A stretch of DNA of 64,000 bases from Macrobrachium rosenbergii (GCF_040412425.1 NC_089768.1:124001-188000); one strand, 5' to 3'. Counted from the stretch's first letter, positions 30,935-43,539 are shown. The notes: a model not told the origin generated them from the letters alone. Program-made: numbers and translations.

Positions 30935-32569
30935 GTAAGTTAGTGACCTATAAATTTTTGGAACTAAATAGACATGAAGAGTAGTGGTTACAAGTAGCTT
31001 ATACTAGTTTTTGTTTTACCAGTGAGTCCAACCTTCTTTGGATTGGCTGAGGTTAACTTGGTAATAATAAGGCTTTTCACTTTTTATAGGCTAAACTTTG
31101 AACAGTATCCCATGTGTAATGACTGCTGGGATCTTAGATGACAGTAAAATAATTACGTGCTTTCCTTGGAGAGGAAGTTTTATGTAGGATAAACTTGTAA
31201 TATTTTATTTTTAGAGGTTTGTATTTATTCATTTAATCCTTTATTTATAGAGATTTGTAATTATTCACTAAATATAATCCTTTTAACTATTAAAGTAATT
31301 TCAGGATTTTGCTCTCACTTTTATAACTCAGAAAAATTAGGAACTACTGTACAGTATATGTTGTGGTATATTACTAAGTATGAGAAATTGTGTTTGTGGT
31401 GATCAGTTATTACTGCATTCGTAAGTGAATTAATTTTATCAGAGTGTAAACAAAATGATTTTGTGTAGGTTATCTAGTTATACTATTTATTGACCTCTCC
31501 CTTTTATGGTGAACTGTGGTTTATGTGTCTGCTGTTCTCAGTTTTGTTTCTGTTGCTGCGGTAAGGAGACTCGTGGACAGATTTTTGCTGAGTTCACTTT
31601 TTAGTACTGAACCACATCGTTTTGGGATTGTGGTGTGATATTGATTGGTTTTGTTGATGAGGATGTGTGCTCAAGAAGACTTTGATAAACCATTTGGAGT
31701 TTGTAAGGTAAGTAAGTGTAGCACCTGAATACTCACAGGCTTACACAAACCATCAAATTTGCATTAGATGCAGGAGCAAGGACTGTTCATTCAGCGACCA
31801 AGTAGTGAGTGTGTTAATTTACCAGCTATCGTCATGAGTAGTTACTTGAAATATAAGAAGAGGCAAGGAGCTGAAAGCTCAGAGGGCTTCTCTAAAATTA
31901 CAATAGTAAATGACAGTAAGAGCCTGTCTAGTATTCATGACTTGTTGGATAGCTGTTCTCATCCTCTTTCTCCATTGCATAGCAATCCTTCTCCCTGAAG
32001 ACATTCTTCTTCTCAGGTTAAATCTCCCCATATCATTCAGAGATATGAAGGTTGAAAAGTTTAAATCAGACATTGCTAATTTCAGGTCTACAGTAGAAAA
32101 ATCAGGGAATTTACAACGCCTAATTTAGCTTCATTGAATTCCCAGTTTAATCATGTTTCTGGCTTTCCCCTTACTGCTTCTGTGCCTGTGACGATCACCT
32201 TTTGAAGGTACTAGGAAATAAACATACCTAACATGGGTTGTTAGGTTGCCAAAAGATGTGCATGGTAGAGTTAAGCAAAGCATAGGTAAAGTTGTTGTAG
32301 GCAGAGAGTACCATACTTGACCAGTTTGCCGGCTGGGTAACAATCCCATTCCCAGAATACAGAATGTCACACGTGTGGCCCAGTCAAAAAAAAAAATGTT
32401 GTGATTCTGGCTATTCTGTAATAGGTTTGCTGGTGTCTGCAGAAGATTGTAGAAATAATAGCAGGGATTTTTTTTCTTTCCACTTAAAAACTACATCAAA
32501 GGTAGAAGCAATTACAAAAAACTAAAAATCAGTTACATAATACATCTTGAATACCCTCTAAATTTTACT
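30935..32569 (+). other. Start of MTG1 intron 2, little recognised
   Basis: This stretch is AT-rich and noncoding. A short open region at 31768-31998 (Ser-rich, DLLDSCSHPLSPL) followed by scattered frames to about 32150 may be an ORF1 remnant of the LINE that follows, but I cannot prove it. Confidence 0.4.
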
Positions 32570-34790
32570 TAGGGTAAGAGAGACTCTAGGCTTTGCAGGC
32601 AACTCTTCTAGGAGAAAGAAGCTCTGAAATCAAACCAGCGGGTGGAAGGGACCCTTTACCCTTGGTAGGCAACCCTTCCAAGAGAAAGTTACTCTGAATA
32701 CAAACCTTGGTCTCCAACCTTGGACTGTGCCATAGCCATTGTACCATGGCTTTCCATGGTCCTGGGTTTTTTGAGTTCCCTTTCTCGAGGGTGCAGTCAA
32801 GCATTTTCCTTTTTTCTTCACGTTCCTGTTTTTTTCAAAAAGTGTGTAGGACTGATGAGAAAGCAGAAGTTGCATGGTGGTTTATTAGGAAAGCACCTTC
32901 TTTACTTCATCTTTTCCTTCTGAGTTTTTGGTAATTTCTAAATCCATCCTTACTGCCCTCCCCCAGTTGTTTTGAATCTATTTATTAGTTTTGCTTCTAA
33001 TTCTATGTAGTTAATTTTAATTCTTTCGGGAGACACTGAGCTGAACCCTGGGCCTGCTGCTCTTTACTGTAAGAAAAATTGCCGAGTACTTTACTCAAAC
33101 ATTCGAGGCTTAAGGTAAAAATTTTTTGGATTTCCAGAGTTGTGCCCATAACTACAATTAGATTTGTTTCTCTGAGACACTTGTAAGTAGTAACAAGTCA
33201 AAGGTTGAGTTTTTAATCCCAAGGTTTGATGGGCCTGGCTTTATTTATCATTATAACATCCACATGAGCAAGATATGGCTGTATACACTCAAGTCCGGAT
33301 GACCTCTTTACCATCAGAAATTGGAGTTTAGTTACCATTAAGTTCTTTGTTTTAAGATTTTCAATAAATTCTACAATGTCTATGTATTTACTGTTTAATG
33401 CAATCCAAATATTGACGATTGCACATATGACTGTCTCTTGGAGAGGATTAGTATGGCTCAGTCACGGGATTCAAAAGCTTCATTCATTATTTGTGGAGAC
33501 TGCATTGCAAAGCACAGCGATTGGCTTAATTCAAATTCCACAGATAAACATGGTTGGTCTGCTCCTGAGTTCTGAGTATCCGGAGGATACACAGATTTTG
33601 TCCAGCTAGTTCAGGAACCCAAGCATATTTTGGTAACAGATGACAGTGGACGCCGCTATATCACAGTTCAGCATTTGTGGCTTCAGTTAGTCTTGAATTT
33701 TCCTGTGGAATGTATTGTAGGGTCCCACACAGACCTACACAATTGTCCATCTTCCCTGGCCATCCAAACTCATACCCTACGGGCACCCGGTCCTCACAAC
33801 AAGCATCTCCTGACGTACGCTGACACCATATATTCTTTTTATGTAATACAGTACTGTCATTCGTAATACAGTAATGTCACATCCAATGTATCATTCCTAA
33901 TAGAGGCAATACAATGTCAGCTTTCCAGATATATTTATCAGAACTCTATTCACAACTTGTATATACTGTACCATTCTCCATTTCCAAACAAACACAGTTG
34001 ACTGTGTGCTAATCTCTATTTTGTTCGCCTCATTTCAGGCAGTACATTCTGCTCGCAAGAGCCCTTAACCTTTCTGTTGTTGTTTAGAATAAATCAGTAA
34101 GTTTGTTGATGTTGCCTCTTACGCACGCCTCTGTTACGTTGGTGACCACAGAGACGACCAACCCAGCCAACCCCAACGATGCCAGCCTCTCCAGCGACAA
34201 CGTCACCGCCGCCTCCATACATCTGCCTCCTTCATGCCCCACAACCCAGAAGCTTCTAGTCAAAGAAAACCACCTCCTCAACACACAAAGCAGATGCAGT
34301 CCTGGAGTTCCTGCCATACAACGTTTTCTAGCAAGTCGCAGAGTGGCTCAGAACTTAAAACTCGTCACCTGCAAATCACTGAAGGACCAACTGAAGTAAT
34401 CCTTCAGCCTGCCACCTGCCCTAAGAGCAAGGAAGTTCCTGGACAATGTTGGGGCAGCCATAGGAGACAAGCAGCCACCACACATCTACAAGGAATTGTT
34501 GCAAGTACCTGTGATGCTGTTTTAGATTTGATGTGCTATTTGCAGGAGAAACCCGATAAGGGTTGGGTGTAGAGTAATTCAGATAGATATTAGTGCTGCT
34601 TTTGATGTAGTAAATCACAAGGTACTTATTTATGAACTTAAGAATCTTGGAGTGGGAGGATATGTTTTGGGATTAATTCAAGATTTCCTTGAAGGTAGGC
34701 AGCAGAGAGTTGCTGTTAATGGGATCTTTAGTGGACCAAGACCTATTGTGTCCTTGGCCCACTATTTTTAGTGTAGAGTATGTCCCCCGT
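32570..34790 (+). mobile_element. Decayed CR1/Jockey-like LINE
   Basis: The leader area at 32600-32800 includes GTGCCATAGCCATTGTACCA, a phrase I associate with a common decapod repeat. At about 33025 the frame reads SGDTELNPGP followed by LYSNIRGLR, the start of many CR1/Jockey ORF2 endonucleases. At 33478-33550 it reads FIICGD, KHSDWL and STDKHG, a worn form of the GDxNAHHxxWL endonuclease motif. At 34575-34720 it reads IDISAAFDVVNHKVL, KNLGVGGYVLGLI and QQRVAVNG, an RT core fragment. Most other coding sequence has been lost, and a frame at 34103-34572 between the domains is unrecognised. The family differs from LINE-A and LINE-B, which encode RNase H. Confidence 0.65.
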
Positions 34791-34824
34791 GATCGTTGTG
34801 GTTAGGGACCACAACCACCCGTGC

Positions 34825-35430
34825 CCCCTCGATGTGGGACCGTCTTGATGTGGAGAGGGGGCTCTTGAACCCCAGTAATTTGTTCCTGGATTTGAGTCCA
34901 AGAGTCTCATATATTATATATTTCTTTGGATTAATTTTTGTGAATTTTCCACTTTTGCTAAAATTTACTGGACCTGATAAATAGGAAGAGATATCATAGT
35001 TGGGTTGGGTTTATATCCGAAGCTAAATAGTGGGAACTGTGGTAGGATCATCAACTACTGGATAATGTTCGGACCTGAGAGATATCACATTGATATTTCA
35101 AGAGTGGAACTATTCTTTAGGCCTGGGCCACAGATTCCAGGGGGATCTGGCTCTGGGGATAGGACTCTCGGCATTCTATCCAGTTTGCACATAATACGAT
35201 TAGGGTGGGGATGATTGTATTGTAATGCTCTCGGTCCTAACAAGTGAGTTTGGCATACACTTGGGCCACTCTAACCGTTTTGTGCCGTCCCTTGTGGGAT
35301 AGGGTAGGGGTGGACATTTGGGAGTCGGCTCTCACTTGTGCCGTTAGTGGAAGAATAAACTCCATGAAAGGTTAATGATATCTTGTTAAAGTTTTCATGT
35401 TTATTATTATTATTATTTCTTTTTTATTAT
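34825..35430 (+). promoter_or_regulatory. LINE-B2 5'UTR with hairpin start
   Basis: It begins CCCCCTCGATGTGGGACC and folds like the other type 1 leaders, although the inner stem is weakened here (CCGTCTTGATGTGGA). It also contains GATATCACATTGATATTTCA and ends with a T-rich tract before ORF1. Promoter activity is inferred from its position: LINE promoters lie in the 5'UTR. Confidence 0.5.
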
Positions 35431-35439
35431 TCGATATTT

Positions 35440-38400
35440 ATGAATAGCAAGAATAAAGAGTCGAGTACCCCTGGGCCCTCTGATGATACTCTTTTGGCAC
35501 AGATGACGACCTCTGCACCCACCTTGGAGATTGAAAATTCTCCAGATGTTGAAGACCCATGTGAGAAAAAGAATATCCCTGTAAAAAAATGACCTGGCAT
35601 TGTTACAATGGAACCATTCTCCTCTGAGCCAGATGTTTCTGTGCCTGTATCCCCACCAAAAAAAGGAACAGAAAATAGCTCAAACGTTTCAACTACGGCC
35701 CCTTTGGAGCCTAAAAGAATAAATAGAAGAAAATATAGACCTGACTCAGCCTTGATTCACTTCGATTCCCTCTTTGGAGAATCAAACTGGTTAAGGTTTT
35801 TGAATTGACAAGCTGACCAAGATATATCCTTATCAAAATTGGAAAATTACTTGTTGGACCGATGCCCATCACCAAAGATGAGCATAAGACAAATAAAAAA
35901 AAGGGAATGGTTCGTTGAAACAACAACAGAACCCAGTCAGAAAATTATCAAAACATTAAAAATATAGAGAACATAAATATAAGCATTACAAGACATGATA
36001 CCATAAATAGTGTACAAGGCACAGTAATATTGCCAAATCTAGAAGAAGAAATACAAAACAAATCAATGTTTTTAGATTCATTACAGAAAAGATACAACAA
36101 TGTTGAAGACTGTGAGGTCCCAAGCAGGAAAGACAAAAATAAATCAATCAGAATAGCAAAAATAAAGTTCAGTGGCCAAACCTTGCCCTTGAAAATTAAA
36201 ATACTGGGATTAAGTAGGGAACGAAGACCTTATGTTCCCAAACCCATGCAATGCAAGAACTGTTGCCAATATGGCAGAAATTTTCCCAGATGTGCCTATT
36301 GCAGTTCACAAGAACATAAACACGCCGGGACAGTGGCCAACCAATATGCATAAATTGTGGCCTAGAACATCATGTCCAATCTAAAACGTGCAGTCTATAT
36401 TTACAGTACTGAACTTAAATTACTGCAAGAACTAACTGGAATGTTGATCAGGGAAGCAAAGTTAGAACTAAAAGTGAGAGGGTTAAGTGACCCAGCTAAG
36501 AAATTTAGGTATGTAGATACTTCAAAATCAAACAATACTTGAACTGAAATGAATGATAATAGAAATAGAGAAATACCACCGCAAAAAATACATGGTCATA
36601 AGAACTCTTCTAAGATTTCATACAACAATGACATTATCACAGTGGACAATAGATTTACTCCTTTACCAGAAATAGATATGAATATTTACATAGAGAAAGA
36701 CAAAGGAGAATTAACCCTTAAACGCCGAGCCTCTATTTACAAAAGCGTCTCCTGTATGCCGGTGCGGTTTGAGAGTTAACGCCGAAGCGGAAAGAAAATT
36801 TTTTTTTAAAAATCACAACACGCATAGTTTTCAAGAATAAGAGTTCATTTTTGGCTCCTTTTTTTGTCGTTGCCTGAAGTTTAGTATGCAACCATCAGAA
36901 ATGAAAAAAAAATATCCTTATCATATATAAATATTAGGATACTGTATAAGACAGCGCAAAAAAATTTTTCATATAATTGTATACAAATCGCGCTGTGAGC
37001 AAAACGGTTAAAGCTAATCAGTTTTTTTTTTGTTGTATTGTACACTAAATTGCGAAGAATTTGGTATATAACAAATTGTAAAACGATCAAAGCAACACAG
37101 TGAAAATATTATCACAAAATGGTACATGAATTCATAATGTGCGGACGTAAAAAAAAGTTTTTTCAAAAATTCACCATAAATCGAAATCTTGTGCTAGAGA
37201 CTTCCAATTTGTTGCAAAATGAAGGTAAATGATTGAATATTACTAGACTGTAAGAGTTTTAGCTTACAATTGTGTTTTCGATCATTTCGGTCGAGTCAAA
37301 GTTGACGGAAGGGTGAAATTTTGACACATCGTGATTTATATGAAAATATTTCAAAACTGATAAAAGCTACAACCATGAGTTATTTTTTGTTGTATTCTAC
37401 ATGAAATTGCACATTTTCATATCTAAAACTTTATGAAATGGCTAATATAAAACGTTGCAAACATTACGACAAAATGACTAAAGAATTTCTGAGACTTTCG
37501 GCCGAGTTAGTGTGCTCGGACATAAGGAAAAAGTTTATTTCAAAAATTCACCATAAATCGAAATATTGTGCTAGAGACTTCCAAATTAATGCAAAATGAA
37601 GGTAAATAATTGAATATTACTAGAATGTAAGAGTTTTTAGCTTACAATTGCATTTTTCGACCATTTCGGTCGAGTCAAAGTTGACCGAAGGTTGAAATTT
37701 TGGCGCTTATCGTGATTTATATGAAAATATTTCAAAACTGATAAAAGCTACAACCATGAGTTATTTTTTGTTGTATTCTACATGAAATTGCACACATTTT
37801 CATATATAAAACTTGATGTAACGGCTAATATAAAACGGTGCAAAAATTACGACAAAGTGACTAAAGAATTTCTGAGATGCGTCACTGATGCTTTCTAGTG
37901 GGAGAAGAAGGAAATTCACGCATGCGCAGCTGGATCACACTTGTAAACAAAACAACAGCGTGATCCGTGAACTCCCAGCATCCCTCAAGGCGCGTGATTT
38001 AAAATTTTTCGCAAACTAGGACTATAAGTATTTTTCCGCAAATATTTAAAAAAACTTTTTTAGTCGACATATTTTACGTCCACTCGGTGCCTGACAGACA
38101 ATTTTCATTGACGTAAAATACGTCCAGTCGGCGTTAAAGGGTTAAAATCACAAGAATGTGATAAAACTGATAACACAACACGGAAGAGGCAACTAGATAA
38201 GACCCCACCTAATTCCACCAAACAAAGCTCTAAAAAGATAAATAACCCACCAATCTCACCAAAAGCTAAAGTTCAGAAACAGATCAGTAAATCAAACATT
38301 CCACAGTCTCCTATATAGTAACAATAATACCTTTAGGAGCAGTCACAAAATCCAGATGAAATGGAAAACCAAAATATACATGATAACGACAATGAAAGCA

Positions 38401-38720
38401 AAGAAATTCACCCATCACCAATTATAAGCACTGCAAGGGAAATTAAGAAAAAGCATCAAACTTATGAACATGAAGATAGCCACAAAAAGAAAACTATAAC
38501 TAAAGAAAGCCTAACCAACACCGTAAGAAATTTCATGAGGCATAGGAATAAGGAAAAAACAAACATCAAATCTCATGAAGAAGGTCGCTTGTGTATTGAA
38601 CATTTAGAATATTACAAAGAAAAATATATCAGTGTTGTAGATAATATTCTAAAGAAAATCAAAATGGAAAAATTAAATCAAGATAGTAACAGTGTAACAG
38701 TTAACGAAAGTCTAAATTAA
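35440..38720 (+). pseudogene. LINE-B2 ORF1, interrupted by TTAA element 2
   Basis: ORF1 starts at ATG 35440 (MNSKNKESSTPGPSDD). Recognisable parts are HFDSLFGESNWLRFL, KLENYLLDR, MSIRQIK, then RRPYVPKPMQCKNC with damaged zinc knuckles near 36240-36350. The Lys-rich C-terminal part resumes after the insertion at 38142 and ends at a stop at 38718-38720, including TKESLTNTVRNFMRHR and CIEHLEYYK. Stops at 35590 and 35807 and several frameshifts disable it. ORF1 proteins of this class are nucleic-acid-binding chaperones that package element RNA. Confidence 0.75.
36715..38141. mobile_element. TTAA element 2: piggyBac-like, opposite orientation
   Basis: The element is 1427 bp with TTAA at 36711-36714 and 38142-38145, and ends CCCTTAAACGCC and GGCGTTAAAGGG. 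It is inverted relative to elements 1 and 3 and has about two satellite units. It retains a ~210 bp region (37880-38090) between the array and the right end that elements 1 and 3 lack. Subterminal ACGTAAAATACGTC near 38111 is palindromic. Confidence 0.85.
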
Positions 38721-38839
38721 AATTACAACAAGAAATGAATCAAAACCTACAAAAATACAAATTAACTTATAACAATTAAAAAAATATTACCTTAAATAAT
38801 TTAGAATAATTTGACCACTCTCATATTACACCACAGATC

Positions 38840-39680
38840 ATTATATAATTCAATGGAATATATATGGATTATTAACGAGAATGCACTTTGGAGAAGTCCA
38901 ACTACTTATAAGCGAATACGAACCAATGATTGTATGTATACAACACGTAGGAAAACTTGTTCCAAATTTAGGTAAGTATCTACTAGCCACAGCATCAAAG
39001 GAAAATGAAAATAATTTAGGAACAGCAATATATGTCCATATTAAAATATATGACAAAGTACATAGATATAGATTACACTGAAAGACAAATTTCAGCAGTA
39101 ACAATGAAAATAGAAAATAGTAGTTTGATATTGTTAACTTATACAACCAGCCTCATAAAAAGTATGATTTAAACATATTACAGAAAATAATAAAAGATTT
39201 TAACAATCCCATATTAATTGTAGGAGATTTCAGTGCACATAATCCAATATGGGACTATAAAAATACAGTATTACACCGGATGAAGATGGAGAAGAAATAG
39301 AAAACTTAATGAACACTAATAATCTCTGTTGTCTGAATGACAACGAAGTAAATAGGTATTGTTCCAAAACCCATGGAACATTTTCTTCAATAGATGTCAC
39401 CCTTTGTTCAACAAATATAGTTGACAAACTAGACTGGAATACTTGTGATGACTCCTACTCAAGTGATTATTTTCCCATAATAATATCCTTATTAAATGAT
39501 AAAGTGAAATCATACTCTCCACATTATAACATGCAAAAAGCAGATTGGTGCATTTTTAACTTGCATGCCAGAAATATGATTATTTGAGAAATCCCAATGA
39601 GACAAACGAATTCTTTGTATCTTTCATTAACAAGGCAGCAGACAAAGCTATTCCTCACTCAAAACCCCATAATAAAAAAT
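38840..39680 (+). pseudogene. LINE-B2 ORF2 endonuclease fragment
   Basis: The region encodes HFGEVQLLISEYEPMIVCIQ at the N-terminus, ILIVGDFSAHNPIWDY near 39230, then in another frame SKTHGTFSSIDVTLC and SSDYFPIIIS. These are the APE endonuclease motifs; the canonical Asn in GDFN is replaced by Ser (GDFS). Frame breaks near 39080 and 39290 and a stop near 39590 inactivate it. Sequence stops at the start of LINE-B3. Confidence 0.75.
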
Positions 39681-40285
39681 ACCCCCTCGATTTGGGACCA
39701 CCTTGATGTGGTGCGGGTGCTCTTGAACCCCAGGAATCTGTTCCTGGGTTTGAGTCCAAGAGTCCCATATACCATTATATATTTTTTTGAATGAATTTTT
39801 GTGGAATTTTCCACTTTTGCTAAAATTTATTAGACCTGATAAATAGGAAAAGATATCATAACTGGGATTGGGTTTATATCCAAAGCTAAATAGTGGGAAC
39901 TGTGGTAGGACCTTCAACTACCCGATAATGTTCGGACCTAAGAGATATCAGGTGGAACAATTCTTCAGGGCTGGACCACAGATTCCAGGGAGGTCTGGTT
40001 CTGGGGATAGGACTCGGCATTCTATCCGGTTTGCCCATAACATGATTAGAGTTGGGATGATAGTATTCGCGAAATACCTTCGGTCCTAGCAAGCGGGTCT
40101 GGCTTACACTTGGGCCACTCTAATCATGTTGTGCCATCCCCTGTGGGGTAGGGTAGGGTAGGGACGTGGACATTTGGGAGTCGGTTCTCACTTGTGCCAT
40201 TGGTGGAAAAATAAAACTCCATGAAGAGCTGATGATATATTTTTAAGGTTTTCAGGTTAATTTTTTTTTTCTACCTTAAATCTTT
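39681..40285 (+). promoter_or_regulatory. LINE-B3 5'UTR with hairpin start
   Basis: It starts CCCCTCGATTTGGGACCACC. The paired segments ACCAC/GTGGT and CCCAGGAA/TTCCTGGG, enclosed by CTCTTG/CAAGAG, are intact here. GGGTAGGGTAGGGTAGGGA at 40145-40165 is a short G-rich repeat that could form a quadruplex. Confidence 0.5.
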
Positions 40286-42039
40286 ATGATAAGCGGCAGT
40301 AAAGATTTGAGTACCCCTGGACCCTTTGATGGTAGCAACTCGGCACAGTTGACAACCGCTGGAACCTCCTCTAAGAACCCTTCTTTAGAAAAATAAAAAA
40401 ATCCTTATGTAATCACACTGGAACCCTATGCTCCAGTACAAAACAAATCCAAAAGAAGTAAATGTCGTCTTGACCCAACCTTGACTCATTTTGACTCACT
40501 CTTTGGGAGTGGAAGTTAGTCAAGGTTTCTAACCATGGAAACAGAACAATAAATTTCAGCCCTAAAGTTGGAAAACTTCTTATTAAAAAGACACACAACG
40601 ACAGAAATGTCGTTCAGACAAATAAAAATAAAGACGTGGCTTATAGAAGCCACAACAAAAAACCAGTCTGAAGACTATTTATCCATAAAAAGTATCGACA
40701 GTGTGAATGTGAAAGTAAAGAAGCATGACACTATGAACAGCATTCAGAGTACTGTTGTACTTCCTGAAAATAATGACGAATCGGTTGATAAGAATATGCT
40801 GTTGGACTCTCTTAAAATGAGATACACCAAAGTCCAAAATTGTGAGGTATATATAATACCAAGTAAACAGAATAATAAAGTATTAAGAATTTCAAAAATA
40901 ATATTTAAGGGTCAAGATCTACCTCAAAGAATAAAAATTTTCGGGCAAAATAGAGAACTGAGACCTTATGTTCCAAAGCCACTACAATGTCAAAATTGTA
41001 GTAAATATATACACACGAAGAAAAATTGTCGAAATGAACCTATATGTGCTCATTGTGGATCTGACAAACATGCCACACAATGGAAATATAGCGAGCCAAA
41101 ATGTGTAAACTGTGGACAAGATCATCATGCAAGATCCAAAGAATGTATGTACTATATGTATACAGTACAGAATTGAAAATGTTACAAGAACGAACAGGGA
41201 TGTCTATAAAAGAGGCTAAGTTGGAGTTAAAAGTGAGAGGAATTCAAGATCCATCTAAGAAACATACATATTCTATAATAACAGGAACAGAATTACACAG
41301 AAACAGAAGTAACGGAGCACAGAAGAGTAAATCGCAAGAAGAAATTAATGCTCAAGTGAAAAAACTAAAATGGTGAAGAATAAAGAAACAGGTGCAAATG
41401 GTATGGATAACATTTTATCAAATTCATTTGAAATAGTAATTTAAATAGGAACACAGAAAGATGCTACTACGGAAGTAACAGAGGAGGGTCATGATAGACT
41501 GGAAATTAAAGATAAAAAAAAAAAAGGCCTTTGGAAAGACCACCACCCAAAACAAAGAAACCAACTATTATTAGAGAAACATCAGTCAAACCAGTGACAA
41601 AAGACATGAAGAAAGAACAAAAACAAGTTTAAGAATATACCGGTATCTCCTAAAATAATAGTAAAACCTATGGACACAGTTATCCAAAAGTGGAAGAGAA
41701 CTGTACCATAGATAACAATGACTGTGTCAAGGGAGAGGAGATTACTCCATCACCAATAATTGGTACAATAAGAACCAATAAAGAAAGAAATACACATGTG
41801 GATATAATGAGTTTTTCATTTCATTGTGCAATAATAACAGAAACATAACAAAAGATAGTTTAACAAACATTATAAGAAATTTTATGAAATATAGAAAAAA
41901 AGAAACCAAAGATTTGAGCACCCATGAAAAATGTTGTATGTGCATTGAGCACTTAATATATTATAAAGGTAAAGAAATAAATGTCGTGAGTAAATTATTA
42001 GAAAAAATCCAAGTTGATAATACAAAAAAAAGAGAGTAA
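40286..42039 (+). pseudogene. LINE-B3 ORF1, zinc-knuckle protein
   Basis: It starts at ATG 40286 (MISGSKDLSTPGPFDG). The best open frame is 40568-41176. It carries MSFRQIK, an RNA-binding-like middle, RPYVPKPLQC, and a zinc-knuckle series: CQNCSKYIHTKKNC (CX2CX4HX4C), CAHCGSDKHATQW (last Cys replaced) and CVNCGQDHHARSKEC. The C-terminal part is Lys-rich and ends with TKDSLTNIIRNFMKYRK and CIEHLIYYK. Stops at about 40396 and 40506, and frame breaks after 41170, make it nonfunctional. It has the role of an ORF1 RNA chaperone in non-LTR elements. Confidence 0.82.
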
Positions 42040-42059
42040 AACTCGACCGCTATAACAAA

Positions 42060-43064
42060 ATATTTTCAATGGCTATATCATACAGTGGAATGTAAATAGT
42101 CAACAGAGCAGATTACACCTAGGAGAAGTACAACAGTTATTGAAGGAATATGAACCAATGATATTATGTTTACAACATGTCAACAAAACATACCTTAGCA
42201 TCAGCATTACAACATGTCAGCAAAACATACCTTAGCATCAGCATTACGAGAGGAAAAGTTAAGTATACCTCAGTTTAACCAGACCACTGAGCTGATTAAC
42301 AGGTCTCCTAGGGCTGGCCTGAAGGATTAGACTTATTTTACGTGGCTAAGAAACAGTTGGTTACCTAGCAACGGGACCTACTGCTTATTGTGTAACCGAA
42401 ACCACATTATGCCGAGAAATGAAATTCTATCACCAGAAATAAATTCCTCTAATTCTTCATTGGCCGGCCGGAGACTTGAAGTCGGGCCTAGCAGAGTGTT
42501 AGCCGAGAACTCTACAAACTCGTCCAATGAGGAACTATCACGAGAGGAAGTAGGAAATTTAGGTACAGCCATATATGTACACAACAAAGTAGTTTATGAC
42601 GATATACCTGTAAACATCGCTGACCTGCAAGTATCAGGTATTAAAATTCAAATAAAAATTATAATTATGTAATTTATAATTTATACAACCAACCTAAAAA
42701 AAGTTATGACATTGACAAACTTAAAGAATTACTTAATAATAATGCCAAGGAACCTACATTAATAGTAAGTGATTTTAATGCTAACAAACCAATATGGGAC
42801 TGTACTTGCACAACAAACTCTATGTACAACAAACATAGTAGACAGACTGGATTGGAATACAGTTGACGACTTGCATACGAGTGATCATTTCCCAATGTTA
42901 ATTTCATTATTACAAAATAATCACACCAAGCATGTCCCTCACTATACCATTTGTAAAGCAGATTGGAAGCAATATGAATTCCACATTAGGAATGTCCCAC
43001 CATTTGAATATTTAAAAGACCATAATGAAACTTAATAAATTTCTTGTTGATTTCATTAAAAAAA
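42060..43064 (+). pseudogene. LINE-B3 ORF2 endonuclease part
   Basis: The region encodes, across frames, the HLGEVQQLLKEYEPMILCLQ N-terminus and LGTAIYVHN. A GDFNANKPIWDC-like motif near 42770 is degraded to SDFNANKPIWDC. The series ends with VDDLHTSDHFPMLISLLQNN. About 90 bases near 42270-42360 resemble a LINE-B tail in reverse orientation (TTTAACCAGACCACTGAGCT), so a second rearrangement is present. The frame runs into DIRS-2 at 43065. Confidence 0.7.
42270..42325 (-). repeat. Inverted scrap of LINE-B 3' tail
   Basis: TTTAACCAGACCACTGAGCT and AGGGCTGGCCTGAAGGATTA are the reverse complement of the LINE-B 3' tail words seen at 5000-5045. This is the only LINE-B piece I found on the minus strand. 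Confidence 0.6.
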
Positions 43065-43085
43065 GGATTTTGACAAAGGAAAAAT

Positions 43086-43380
43086 CTATTTCTGGAGAGG
43101 GGCCCGTGTCACCCGGTGAAATAGTCCATTCAGCACTTATTTCTAGGTAATTCCGTTGCTAGATACCAGAGAAAGCTAAATGAAATGCTGGAGTTACTAC
43201 CCCAGAGCGAGCTCCACTAGATGGAGTCGTGTATGGAAAAGGGTGAACTACAAAAACACGGAACCTTATCCTATAGAGATTCCCAATGTCAAAAGTCCCA
43301 ACAAGAGAGTGCCGATACAAGCCCATGCACTACTCATGGACTGTATACAAGGCAACACTAGCCGCATTCCATGTTAGCAC
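43086..43380. repeat. DIRS-2 left inverted terminal repeat
   Basis: It begins CTATTTCTGGAGAGGGGCCC and is complementary to 50796-51087. It has the same GTCACCCGGTGA palindrome as DIRS-1, while the interior has diverged from DIRS-1. Confidence 0.85.
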
Positions 43381-43432
43381 CCACCTCACTAGAATGAAGT
43401 TTATCAAGGGAGGAGAGAATGAAAAACAGGGG

Positions 43433-43530
43433 TGGGTCACCGGGTGACACGGGCCCCTCTCCAGAAATAGATTTTTCCTTTGTCAAAATCCTTTTTCTGG
43501 ATCGAGGTCCCGTGTCACCCGGTGAAATAG
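43433..43530. repeat. DIRS-2 internal complementary region
   Basis: Inverted left end (TTTTTCCTTTGTCAAAATCC) directly abuts a copy of the inverted right end (TCTGGATCGAGGTCCCGTGT). The perfect palindrome GTCACCGGGTGAC lies at its left edge. Confidence 0.85.
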
Positions 43531-43539
43531 TAACAGAGA

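Larger units (their letters stand above)
34825..39680 (+). mobile_element. LINE-B2, cut off inside ORF2
   Basis: It has a full type 1 leader (34825-35430), ORF1 (35440-38720, split by TTAA element 2) and the first part of ORF2 up to 39680. There a new LINE-B leader starts directly after the codons matching AADKAIPHSKPHNK. The remaining RT part of B2 is not found after B3 ends. Confidence 0.75.

Noticed and set aside
34103..34572. Two overlapping + strand frames rich in Ser, Thr and Pro
   Set aside because: They lie between endonuclease and RT fragments of a decayed LINE and show no domain. They may be linker sequence or an unrelated insert, and I cannot support a separate gene.
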